Part shown: piece after piece, positions 31,478-42,772 of the stretch
Numbering within the stretch: position 1 is the first letter of the stretch
Layout: every line of letters starts with the position of its first letter
Source of the DNA: Methylobacterium sp. 17Sr1-1
Lineage (GTDB): Bacteria; Pseudomonadota; Alphaproteobacteria; Rhizobiales; Beijerinckiaceae
Length of the DNA: 64,000 bases
Assembly: GCF_003173775.1 (NCBI RefSeq)
Contig: NZ_CP029552.1
Coordinates: forward strand, 3,272,001 to 3,336,000
Direction of reading: 5' to 3'
Notes under the pieces: model-generated
Told to the model about the DNA's origin: nothing
Database searches by the model: none
Seen by the model: only the letters and a program-made list of their open reading frames with translations
Position numbers and translations under genes: made by a program

Positions 31478-31644
31478 CGCTGGCTCCTTCAGCCAACCAA
31501 CGCCCTTACCAACTTGGCCGTTGCAGACCGATCGCACAGCGCTCTAGGTCGGCGGCGCTAGGGATCACGCAGACAGTCTGAGCCATACCTCAGACTCGCA
31601 CGGCTCACGCCTCTTGTGAATCCTCTGAATGCGTCAATGCACTA

Positions 31645-32009
31645 CGGGCACGGTTCAGGCCGTTGAGGGCGTCGCGATCGCAGAAGGCGCAGGGCCATGA
31701 ATCGACGCGGCTGCCGCTTCGCTAGGACGCCGCTGTTCGGCGGCCTTGGAGACACCTGTTAGGATCTCGACGGCACGTGCCACAGACGACACCCAGGCGC
31801 GCAAGGCAACAGCGAATCGTCTCTGCGAATCGCTGAAAGACCGAAACGAGGCAAAACGCGCGGCGGGGAAGGCCCAAAGGGCTGATGCCTGGCCGCGACG
31901 ATCGCGCAGCGGGTGCAGTACTGAACGTGCATCGGTTGTCAAAACACGTTTGGTGGCGCCGCGTCCGCCGACCCTGAAAGTCATTCGCCTATGGAGCCGT
32001 CCATGCCAG
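31645..32009. other. Intergenic, no gene recognised
   Basis: Between the nested IS elements and the 3' end of manC. Short frames without motifs; GC-rich. No clear terminator hairpin was found for manC. Confidence 0.4.
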
Positions 32010-33452
32010 CTATGCGTTGCCGCGCCCGTATATGTCCTCGATGCGGATGATGTCATCCTCGCCCGTGTAGCTGCCGACCTGCACCTCAATCAGCTCGAGC
32101 GAAATCTTACCCGGGTTGGCCAGCCGGTGAACGCAGCCAATCGGCAGATATGCCGCCTCGTTCTCGTGCACCAGCCGCACCACTCCATCCGCCGTTACCT
32201 CGGCGGTGCCGCGCACCACCACCCAGTGCTCGGCCCGGTGATGGTGCTTCTGCAGCGACAAGCGCCCCCCCGGCTTCACCGTGATCCGCTTCACCTGGAA
32301 CCTGCTCCCGATGTCGATGCGCTGGTACGACCCCCACGGACGGTACATCAGACGATGCGCATCCGCCTCAGGCTCACCCCGCCGCCGCAGCGCCTCGACC
32401 AAGCCCTTCACCTCGCCGGCCGCGTGCCGGCTCGTCACGAGGACCGCGTCATCTGTCGTCACCACCACCACGTCGTCGAGTCCGACTACCGTCGTCAGCA
32501 CCTCGCCGCTAGAGTGAATCAGGCTGTTGCGCGTCTCCCGCACGGCCACCCGGCCGCGCACGGCGTTGCCTGCGTCGTCCCGCGGCGAAATCTCCCACAG
32601 CGCCCCCCAGCTGCCGATGTCGGACCACGGGAAGCTCACCGGTACCACGCCCGCCCGCTCCGTCTGCTCCATCACCGCGTAATCGATCGAGATCTGCGGC
32701 GCCCGCGCGAACGCGGCCGCATCCAGGCGCACGAAGTCGAGGTCGCGGGTCGCCGCCGCCAGCGCCGCGCGGGCCGCCTCAAGCACCGCCGGGGCGTGGG
32801 CTTCGAGTTCGTCGAGCATCACGTCGGCGCGAAACAGGAAATAGCCGCCGTTCCACAGAGCGCCCTCCGCGATTAGGGCCGCGGCGCGGGTCGCCTCTGG
32901 CTTCTCAAGGAAGCGGACGACGGTGCAGGCGGCCTCGTCGCTTGCGAGCGGGCTGCCGGGCTGGATGTAGCCGTAGGCGGTGGAAGGATAGGACGGTGCG
33001 ATGCCGAGGGTCATGATGTGGCCGGCACGGGCCCCGGCGCGGGCGTTGCGGACGGCCGCCACGAAGGCCGCGTCGTCGCCGATCGCGTGGTCGGCGGGCA
33101 GGATCAGCACCAGGGCCTGGGTATCGCGGGCAGCGGCGTGGAGCGCGGCGACGGCGACGGCCGGGGCAGAGTCGCGCCGGCACGGCTCGAGCAGGATGTC
33201 GGCCGCGACGCCGCCTGTCGCGAGCTGCTCGGCGACGAGGAAGCGGGCGTCATTGGCGGTGATGACCACCGGCCGGGCGAAGGTGGCGGGATCGGACAGC
33301 CGCGCGACGGCGCCTTGGAATGACGAGCGGCCGGGCTCTGCCAGGGGCAGGAACTGCTTGGGAAAGCTCTCGCGGGAGGCCGGCCACAGCCGCGTCCCCG
33401 ATCCGCCGCACAGGATCACCGGGTGGATCAGATCATTGGTATCGTGTGACAT
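32010..33452 (-). CDS. manC: Mannose-1-phosphate guanylyltransferase / mannose-6-phosphate isomerase
   Basis: A 480-residue type II enzyme making GDP-mannose from mannose-1-phosphate and GTP, often with phosphomannose isomerase activity in its C-terminal cupin. VILCGGSGTRLWPASRESFPKQF (residues 11-33) is the pyrophosphorylase signature, VRFLEKPEA the sugar-binding FxEKP motif. The C-terminal cupin is visible in RPWGSYQRIDIG, RLSLQKHHHRAEHWVVV and the closing LELIEVQVG. ATG 33452 was chosen because GCAGGAGG stands seven bases upstream. It lies downstream of gmd, fcl and the STELLO-type gene on the same strand and supplies their substrate. Confidence 0.93.
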   Translation of the reverse strand: MSHDTNDLIHPVILCGGSGTRLWPASRESFPKQFLPLAEPGRSSFQGAVARLSDPATFARPVVITANDARFLVAEQLATGGVAADILLEPCRRDSAPAVAVAALHAAARDTQALVLILPADHAIGDDAAFVAAVRNARAGARAGHIMTLGIAPSYPSTAYGYIQPGSPLASDEAACTVVRFLEKPEATRAAALIAEGALWNGGYFLFRADVMLDELEAHAPAVLEAARAALAAATRDLDFVRLDAAAFARAPQISIDYAVMEQTERAGVVPVSFPWSDIGSWGALWEISPRDDAGNAVRGRVAVRETRNSLIHSSGEVLTTVVGLDDVVVVTTDDAVLVTSRHAAGEVKGLVEALRRRGEPEADAHRLMYRPWGSYQRIDIGSRFQVKRITVKPGGRLSLQKHHHRAEHWVVVRGTAEVTADGVVRLVHENEAAYLPIGCVHRLANPGKISLELIEVQVGSYTGEDDIIRIEDIYGRGNA

Positions 33453-33702
33453 CAACTTGCCTCCTGCGGAGCACCTACACTATCGATTTTCCTGCGCTCG
33501 AGCCGGTCCGCCCTTACGCAGGAAACACGTAAGATGGTTATAAATTTTTTATATCAATTCGCAAATATGCACTCGGTCCCAATCCCGGCATGAGGCAATC
33601 TTGTAAACTGCAATAAAAATATCATCACATTTTTTAATCTTGTAAAATTTGGGCGTTTCCACCATTTTCTCATTGATGTGTCACGCGCTCGACGAGTCGG
33701 GC

Positions 33703-34713
33703 CTACTTCCAACCGGCCTTTTCCATGTCATATAGGAAGATATCCAGCAGCGACCGCTCTTCCGAACCAATGACCTCCATCTTGATCAAAGCGTCATAGC
33801 AGACTTTCATGTTGTCCATGATATTGTCGACGCCGGTTCGCAAATCCAGATCTTCAAGGGTCTTCTTGATACGATCGTTGTTCAAATATCCGGGAATCTC
33901 GTCGCGGAAATCGATCATCAGGTCATGCTCGTTGCGCTCCTGGTAGACTGTCGCCGAATGAAACATCAGGTACCAACCGTTGGTCCACATGATGCGTTGC
34001 GCAACGAAGCTTCTCCAGATGTCAGTCATCCGGAACGAGCAATAGTAAGGCAGGTAGAGTAGCGGGAAGGTCTCGCGCCAGAAGGTAGTGTTCTGACTGT
34101 TAAAGGGGCACCACACGCCTTCACCGAGAACGATCGGATCCTTCTTGTCGAACGAGAGCGGCAGCGGGAGGACGAGGCGATAGATGGCGTCGACGTCCGG
34201 GTTCTTGTCGGCCAGCCCCTGCTGGATCGGGCAGGCCGTTTCCTCGTACACGCTCGGCCGCGACGCCTGGGCAGCCCGAACCTCATTCAACGGCAAGCCC
34301 CGCGGCCAGATCGGCGCATCAGTGAAGTAGCGATAGACGTTGTTCCAACCGCGCTCCCTCACCACGGGCGCCTGGACGGAGAGCGTACGCGGCTGCCAGA
34401 ACTCCGCGTTCGGGATGTTGTCATCGTCCGTCTCGACGATGATCCGTGCGCCCGCCCGAGTGGCCGCCAGATATCCGACATTCTTCCGGGCATAGTGGCG
34501 CGTCGGGCACGCTTCCGCGAATCGGAACCCGCTCCCGAGCTGGGATTTCATATCGAAGTAATGCGAACCCGGCAGCGAGAAATCCGCCGGACTCTTCGTG
34601 TCGCCGATGACGTAGAAGCTGCTATTCAGGCGATCACAGCCCTCTTGGAGGTCGATCATGGCTTTCGTCGGATGATTGATGGTCGTCACGACGACGGAAA
34701 ATTGGTCACTCAA
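33703..34713 (-). CDS. STELLO-type glycosyltransferase
   Basis: A 336-residue protein with clear STELLO/DUF288 features: SVVVTTINHPTKAM at the start, YVIGDTKSPADF, HYARKNVGYLAATRAGARII and the metal-binding VETDDDNIPNAEFW. The rest carries IRGLPL-type and acceptor-side segments (PLLYLPYYCSFRMTDIWRSF, RIMWTNGWYLMFHSATVYQERN). STELLO proteins were described from plant Golgi, where they affect cellulose synthase assembly; bacterial members are uncharacterised. The likely start is TTG at 34713, with TGGAGAAC upstream and the domain beginning three residues later; ATG 34779 is the alternative. Lies between fcl and manC, so it probably uses a GDP-sugar or modifies the same glycan. Confidence 0.75.
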   Translation of the reverse strand: MSDQFSVVVTTINHPTKAMIDLQEGCDRLNSSFYVIGDTKSPADFSLPGSHYFDMKSQLGSGFRFAEACPTRHYARKNVGYLAATRAGARIIVETDDDNIPNAEFWQPRTLSVQAPVVRERGWNNVYRYFTDAPIWPRGLPLNEVRAAQASRPSVYEETACPIQQGLADKNPDVDAIYRLVLPLPLSFDKKDPIVLGEGVWCPFNSQNTTFWRETFPLLYLPYYCSFRMTDIWRSFVAQRIMWTNGWYLMFHSATVYQERNEHDLMIDFRDEIPGYLNNDRIKKTLEDLDLRTGVDNIMDNMKVCYDALIKMEVIGSEERSLLDIFLYDMEKAGWK

Positions 34714-34845
34714 TGGATGTTCTCCATGCCTTGTAATGATCGTCCGCCCGGCCGGCGGACATGCCGGCTGCACGTTCAATCCTCATGCCGGGCGATCACA
34801 CCCAGTATGAAGCGTGCCGCTGCGTCGTCACGCTGCGTCTCGTCG

Positions 34846-35790
34846 TCAGCTCGCGTGCTTGTCGAGGAACCACCGGTATGTGCTCTCGATGCCCTGGCGC
34901 AGCGTGATCTGCGGCCGCCATCCCATGGCGCCGAGCTTCTCACCCGACATCAGCTTGCGCGGCGTTCCGTCGGGCTTCGAGTGATCGTATTCAATGCGGC
35001 CCTTATACCCCACGACATCGCATACCAAGTCGACCAGCTCGCTGATAGCGAGATCCTCGCCGCTGCCGACGTTGATGTGCTGATCGTCGGAATAGCTCTT
35101 CATCAGGAAGATGCAGGCATCAGCGAGATCGTCGACGTGAAGGAATTCGCGACGCGGCGAACCTGTGCCCCACACCACGATCTGCGGATCGTTGTTCATC
35201 TTTGCGAGATGAGCCTTCCGCATCAGCGCGGGAAGCACGTGGCTAGACGACAGATCGAAATTGTCGCCAGGACCGAACAGATTGGTAGGCATCGCGGAGA
35301 CATAGTCCCGGTCATACTGCTGCCGATACGCCTGACACAACTTGATGCCGGCGATCTTAGCCACCGCGTACCACTCATTGGTCGGCTCGAGGGAGCCGGA
35401 CAGCAGGGCGCCCTCTTCGATCGGCTGGGGCGCGAATTTGGGGTAGATGCAGCTCGACCCGAGAAAGAGAAGTTTCTCAACGTCATGCCGATGCGACGCT
35501 TCGATGACGTTGGTCTCGATCATCAGATTGTCGTACAGAAAATCCGCCGGGAATTGCGAGTTGACGAGGATGCCGCCGACCTTGGCGGCGGCCAGGAAGA
35601 CCGCGTCGGGACGCTTGCGCGAGAACCAGTCCCGGACTGCGCCCTGCTCGCGAAGATCGAGTTCGCCGCGATCCGCGACGAGGATCTCGCATCCCTCGGA
35701 TGCGAGCCTCCGCACGATCGCGGAGCCGACCATCCCGCGATGGCCTGCGACGAAGACCTTCTTCCCCGAGAGCGAAAAGTCCTTGGCCAT
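34846..35790 (-). CDS. fcl: GDP-L-fucose synthase
   Basis: A 314-residue extended SDR that epimerises and reduces GDP-4-keto-6-deoxy-D-mannose to GDP-L-fucose with NADPH. VFVAGHRGMVGSAI is the GxxGxxG cofactor site, LFLGSSCIYPKFA carries the catalytic Ser/Cys, NEWYAVAKIAG the YxxxK pair, and PTNLFGPGDNFD the substrate loop. Length is typical. The gene begins one base after the gmd stop, and a 132-base gap separates it from the STELLO-type gene downstream. Supplies the donor of the GT11 enzyme at 845-1762. Confidence 0.95.
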   Translation of the reverse strand: MAKDFSLSGKKVFVAGHRGMVGSAIVRRLASEGCEILVADRGELDLREQGAVRDWFSRKRPDAVFLAAAKVGGILVNSQFPADFLYDNLMIETNVIEASHRHDVEKLLFLGSSCIYPKFAPQPIEEGALLSGSLEPTNEWYAVAKIAGIKLCQAYRQQYDRDYVSAMPTNLFGPGDNFDLSSSHVLPALMRKAHLAKMNNDPQIVVWGTGSPRREFLHVDDLADACIFLMKSYSDDQHINVGSGEDLAISELVDLVCDVVGYKGRIEYDHSKPDGTPRKLMSGEKLGAMGWRPQITLRQGIESTYRWFLDKHAS

Positions 35791-35791
35791 C

Positions 35792-37365
<1,574 letters not shown>

Positions 37366-37908
37366 TCAGGCTTTCACCTGCTCCGGCAGCATCCGCCGCA
37401 ACGTTCCGTCCCGGCGCACCAGGTGATGATGCAGGGCGGCGCCCGCATGAAGCCCCACCAGTCCCACCAGCGTGAAGGCCGCGACCTGGTGCACCTTGAG
37501 GATCGCCTCCCCCACCGGCATGCCGCCGGAGACCGGCAGGGTGAGAGGCAGCGTGAAGTACAGCATGACGGGCGCGCAGCAGGCCGAGGTGCCGGCCCAG
37601 CCGAGCAGCGGCACCACCACGATCAAGACGTAGAGCGCGATATGCGAGGCGTGGGCCGCCTGGCGCTGCCAGGCCGGCAGGCCCTCCACCAGCGGCGGGG
37701 CGCCGCGCGCGGCGCGCACCAGGAGCCGCGCGAGGGCCAGGGCCAGCACGGTGAGCCCGAACGACTTGTGCCACTCGTAGAGGGCGTTCTTCAGCGGGCC
37801 GTCGGGCAGGTTGGCCATGGCGAGCGCGATCGGCACCAGCACGAAGATCAGGATCGCGACCGCCCAATGCAGCGCCTTCTGGGACGGAGCGTAGATGCGC
37901 GGCGTCAT
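37366..37908 (-). CDS. Cytochrome b561-type membrane protein
   Basis: A 180-residue integral membrane protein with four predicted helices: ALHWAVAILIFVLVPIALAM, FGLTVLALALARLLV, HIALYVLIVVVPLLGWAG and VAAFTLVGLVGLHAGAALHH. Histidines at 14 (ALHW), about 47 (EWHKSFG), and in HQVAAF and LHAGAALHHH are placed to bind two b-type haems, as in the bacterial cytochrome b561 family that oxidises quinol or passes electrons to periplasmic partners. The gene stands alone, divergent from ribA. Confidence 0.88.
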   Translation of the reverse strand: MTPRIYAPSQKALHWAVAILIFVLVPIALAMANLPDGPLKNALYEWHKSFGLTVLALALARLLVRAARGAPPLVEGLPAWQRQAAHASHIALYVLIVVVPLLGWAGTSACCAPVMLYFTLPLTLPVSGGMPVGEAILKVHQVAAFTLVGLVGLHAGAALHHHLVRRDGTLRRMLPEQVKA

Positions 37909-38093
37909 GCAGCCTCACTCCCGGGGTGTATGGTCGAACTGGACAATCGCGAAAGGTTGATGGAGGGATCCGCGGCGAAGCGGGACTGCACGCACCACAT
38001 GCCGTTCGTCGTCCGTCGAACTGCAGCGCCCTCCCCTCACCGGTTCTCACTCATGGTCCGCCGCGACGGGGCCGGCCATCTCTCTCAGGGTCG

Positions 38094-39227
38094 ATGATGT
38101 CGGTCACGATGCAGAGCAGCAGCAATGTAGACCCGGCCGCGGGCCGGGACCAGATCGATGTCGAGCGGGCCCTGGCGGAAATCCGTGCCGGCCGGCCGGT
38201 GGTCCTGCGCGGTCGCGATCCCGTGCTCGCCGATCCCGTGCTCGTCCTGTCGGCCGAGGCCCTCGACGGGGAGACGGCCGCCGCCCTCGCGGCGCTCGCG
38301 GGCAGCGGCGCCCGCCTCGTCCTGCCGGCGCCGCGCCTGCGCCGCCTCGGCCTTGCCGACCGGACCGAGGCCGGCGCGGTCGCCCTGCCGGTGATCGACC
38401 CGGACCGGATCGAGGCCCTGGCCCTGCGCCTCGACGGACGGATCGACGCTCCCGTGGCGCCGGCCTCCGCCGGCGATGCCGCGGCGCTCGCCCTCATGGC
38501 GCTGGCCCAGGTGCTGCCGGCCGTCCTGGTGGTGCCGGGCGGGGGCGCCCCTCCCGGCACCCTGAGCGTCGCGGCCGAGGCGGTCGCCCGCTATCCGGCC
38601 CGGCAGGCCGCCGCCTTGCGGCCCGTGAGCCGGGCGCCGGTGCCGCTCGCCGGCGCGCCGGACAGCGAGTTCGTGGTCTTCCGCGGCGGCGAGGGGCTGC
38701 GCGATCAGGTGGCGGTGGTGATCGGCCGGCCGGACCTGTCGGGCCCGGTGGCGGTGCGGCTCCACTCGGCCTGCCTCACCGGAGACCTGTTCGGCTCGCT
38801 CAAATGCGATTGCGGCGACCAGCTGCGCGGCACCGCCGGCTGGATGGCGCAACACGGCGGCGGCATCGTGCTCTACCTCGACCAGGAGGGACGCGGGAAC
38901 GGGCTCGCCAACAAGATCCGCGCCTACGACCTCCAGGCGCGCGGGCTCGACACCTACGAGGCCGACGAGGCCCTCGGCTTCGGCCTCGACCAGCGCCGGT
39001 TCGATTTCGCGGCCGCGATGCTCAAGGCCCTCGGGGTCACCGCCGTGCGGCTCGTGAGCAACAACCCCGAGAAGGCCGCGAGCCTGGAGGCCGCCGGCCT
39101 CACGGTGGTGGAGACCCAGCGGGCGCTCGGCCGGGTCACGCCGGAGAACATCCGCTACCTCACGGCCAAGCGCGACCGGGCCGGCCATGCCCTCGACCTC
39201 GACGCCTTCGCCTGCATCGACGTGTGA
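38094..39227 (+). CDS. ribA: GTP cyclohydrolase II with degenerate RibB-like N-terminus
   Basis: A 377-residue protein. The C-terminal 200 residues are GTP cyclohydrolase II, which opens GTP to the first riboflavin intermediate: RLHSACLTGDLFGSLKCDCGDQL holds the three zinc-binding cysteines, YLDQEGRGNGLANKIRAY the catalytic region, and VRLVSNNPEKAASLEAAGL the end of the active site. The N-terminal 170 residues align in position with RibB (IDVERALAEIRAGRPVV) but lack the acidic DDEDRENEGD motif needed for DHBP synthase, so this half is probably structural. ATG 38094 was taken as start; two further ATG codons follow within five residues. Confidence 0.9.
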   Translation: MMSVTMQSSSNVDPAAGRDQIDVERALAEIRAGRPVVLRGRDPVLADPVLVLSAEALDGETAAALAALAGSGARLVLPAPRLRRLGLADRTEAGAVALPVIDPDRIEALALRLDGRIDAPVAPASAGDAAALALMALAQVLPAVLVVPGGGAPPGTLSVAAEAVARYPARQAAALRPVSRAPVPLAGAPDSEFVVFRGGEGLRDQVAVVIGRPDLSGPVAVRLHSACLTGDLFGSLKCDCGDQLRGTAGWMAQHGGGIVLYLDQEGRGNGLANKIRAYDLQARGLDTYEADEALGFGLDQRRFDFAAAMLKALGVTAVRLVSNNPEKAASLEAAGLTVVETQRALGRVTPENIRYLTAKRDRAGHALDLDAFACIDV

Positions 39228-39358
39228 TCGCCGCTCGCCGTTCGCGTTGGGTCAGGCCACGCTCATGGTGGCCCTGCGGCACGTTCACTGCTAGCTAGGG
39301 CCCCGGTTGGGCCGGCACCACCTGGCCCCGATGGACGATCGACACGGGAGATCGAGCG

Positions 39359-39856
39359 ATGAAGGGTGACGCCAAGGTCGTCGAGTACCTCAACCGCGGC
39401 CTGCGCAGCGAGCTGACCGCGGTGAGCCAGTACTGGCTCCATTTCCGGATGCTGAACGACTGGGGTTACATCGATCTCGCCAAGTTCTGGCGCAAGGAAT
39501 CGATCGAGGAGATGAACCACGCCGATCGCTTCGTCGATCGGATCCTGTTCCTCGAAGGCTTCCCGAACCTGCAGGAGCTCGACCCGCTGCGGATCGGGCA
39601 GAACGTGCAGGAGATCATCGAGTGCGACCTCGCCGCCGAGGTCGAGGCGCGCAGCCTCTATCTCGAGGCCGCGAAGTACTGCGACTCGATCAACGACCGC
39701 GTGTCGAAGCAGCTGTTCGAGGACCTGGCCGCCGACGAGGAGGGCCATATCGACTTCCTCGAGACGCAGCTCGAGCTGATCCGCCAGGTCGGCCTGCCGC
39801 TCTACGCCCAGCGCCACATCGGTGGCCTGGAGAAGATCGAGCCCGAGGTCGAGTGA
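39359..39856 (+). CDS. bfr: Bacterioferritin
   Basis: A 165-residue ferritin-like four-helix protein that stores iron in 24-subunit shells. Ferroxidase ligands are all in place: E18 (RSELTAV), E51 and H54 (IEEMNHADR), E94 (DLAAEVEARS), E127 and H130 (ADEEGHIDFLE). M52, the haem ligand at the subunit interface, is present. GGAGATCGAGCG precedes the ATG. Faces the ferredoxin gene bfd, which helps release its iron. Confidence 0.95.
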   Translation: MKGDAKVVEYLNRGLRSELTAVSQYWLHFRMLNDWGYIDLAKFWRKESIEEMNHADRFVDRILFLEGFPNLQELDPLRIGQNVQEIIECDLAAEVEARSLYLEAAKYCDSINDRVSKQLFEDLAADEEGHIDFLETQLELIRQVGLPLYAQRHIGGLEKIEPEVE

Positions 39857-39869
39857 ACCTTGGGTCGGG

Positions 39870-39887
39870 GGCCGCCGTCAGGCGGCC
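39870..39887. terminator. Hairpin between convergent bfr and bfd
   Basis: GGCCGCC GTCA GGCGGCC forms a seven-base-pair GC stem directly behind the bfr stop and overlapping the last codons of bfd. No strong T-tract follows on either side, so it may act with Rho or as a bidirectional block. Confidence 0.45.
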
Positions 39888-40123
39888 TCCTCCTTCAGTT
39901 CCTTCAGGGTGCAGGCCGCCCCGCAGGTGGTGGTGCAGGCGGCGTGGGCGTCGGCGAGGGCCCGGTCGAGGATGCCCCGGATCGTGCGGGCGCAGCGGCC
40001 GCATTTCGGGCTGCAGCCGAGGCAGGCATAGACCTGGGCGGGCGTGCGCGGGCAGCCCGGGCCGGGATTGAGGCACGCGCGCACCTGGCCGTCGGAGAGC
40101 ACGTTGCAGGAACAGACGATCAT
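39878..40123 (-). CDS. bfd: Bacterioferritin-associated ferredoxin
   Basis: 81 residues starting MIVCSCNVLSDGQVRAC. The [2Fe-2S] ligands fit CxC at the start (C4, C6) and CxxC further on (CSPKCGRC, about 37-44). Bfd binds bacterioferritin and reduces the core iron so it can leave. The C-terminal tail with extra cysteines (HAACTTTCGAAC) is longer than in E. coli Bfd and is common in alphaproteobacterial members. Convergent with bfr, 21 bases apart. Confidence 0.92.
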   Translation of the reverse strand: MIVCSCNVLSDGQVRACLNPGPGCPRTPAQVYACLGCSPKCGRCARTIRGILDRALADAHAACTTTCGAACTLKELKEEAA

Positions 40124-40407
40124 GTTGTGACTGGAGCACCCGATCCGCGGAGGGCCGGGGAAGTGCTCCCGCTGACCGCTCTCAGATTAGAACTTTTGAA
40201 AACTACAACATAATCAATAAGTTACCGATTCGGCCCGAGGGCCGCAACCCGGCCGGCGCGGTCATTGCGCCGCAGGGTGCGGGCCTGCAGGCCGGCTGTG
40301 CGCGGCCGGAAACCCTGCGCCGCTTCGGTGGTTGCCTGGAGGGTATCGTCCCGTCTATCGGCAGCCGTTCCGCAGGGTTTGGCGGCGGCGGACCGCAACG
40401 ATCAGTC

Positions 40408-42538
<2,131 letters not shown>

Positions 42539-42540
<2 letters not shown>

Positions 42541-42576
42541 TACGATCTCCGGAAGGCCTCTTCCGGAGATCGTATC
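42539..42576. terminator. Perfect 17-bp hairpin at the end of the hybrid kinase gene
   Basis: GATACGATCTCCGGAAG, loop GCCT, then its exact complement. The stem begins in the TGA stop codon of the kinase gene. No run of T follows, so it is not a classical intrinsic terminator; it could stabilise the transcript end or be a mobile short palindrome. Confidence 0.5.
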
Positions 42577-42772
42577 CAAATCCTGCGCGGCCCATGAGCC
42601 GAGCCCATCTTCGCATCGCGACAGCGCTTGCGCAGCCGTCGCCGAGCGATCAACCGGAGATCGGATGCCGGCGCGGAAACGGCGAGGCTTTCCGGTGTCG
42701 GTTGCTGTAGGGTAGGATTCGGCCCGCCCCGAAAGGGGCCGGCCCCCGCCGAGACGAAGACCCGGATTCCCC

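Larger units (their letters stand above)
30503..31544 (-). mobile_element. IS630-family element, copy 3 (in the second-type IS630 element)
   Basis: Same 1042-bp element as copies 1 and 2, flanked by TA at 30501-30502 and 31545-31546 within CTAG. Both frames are open. With the surrounding element and the 29150 remnant it makes a three-layer nest. Confidence 0.93.
29473..31586 (-). pseudogene. Second-type IS630 transposase, frameshifted and interrupted
   Basis: The ATG at 31586 begins MAQTVCVIPSAADLA and is broken after 15 codons by the IS630 insertion. The remainder resumes before 30502 and includes EKSQIQALERTRPSRPV and the intact VILDNYGTHK. Near 29626 one base is missing relative to copy 1 (CTAAACGTGG against CTGAAGCGGGG), so the last 60 codons are in another frame. 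It was already damaged or was damaged after the insertion; order cannot be told. Confidence 0.85.
29463..31642 (-). mobile_element. IS630-family element of the second type, copy 2, interrupted
   Basis: Same element as 11833-12969, in reverse orientation and flanked by TA (29461-29462, 31643-31644). Its ends read GTGCAGTGATTCAATC and GTGCATTGACGCATTC; the first has drifted. It is split by the 1042-bp IS630 copy at 30503-31544; without that insert it is about the length of copy 1. Confidence 0.88.
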
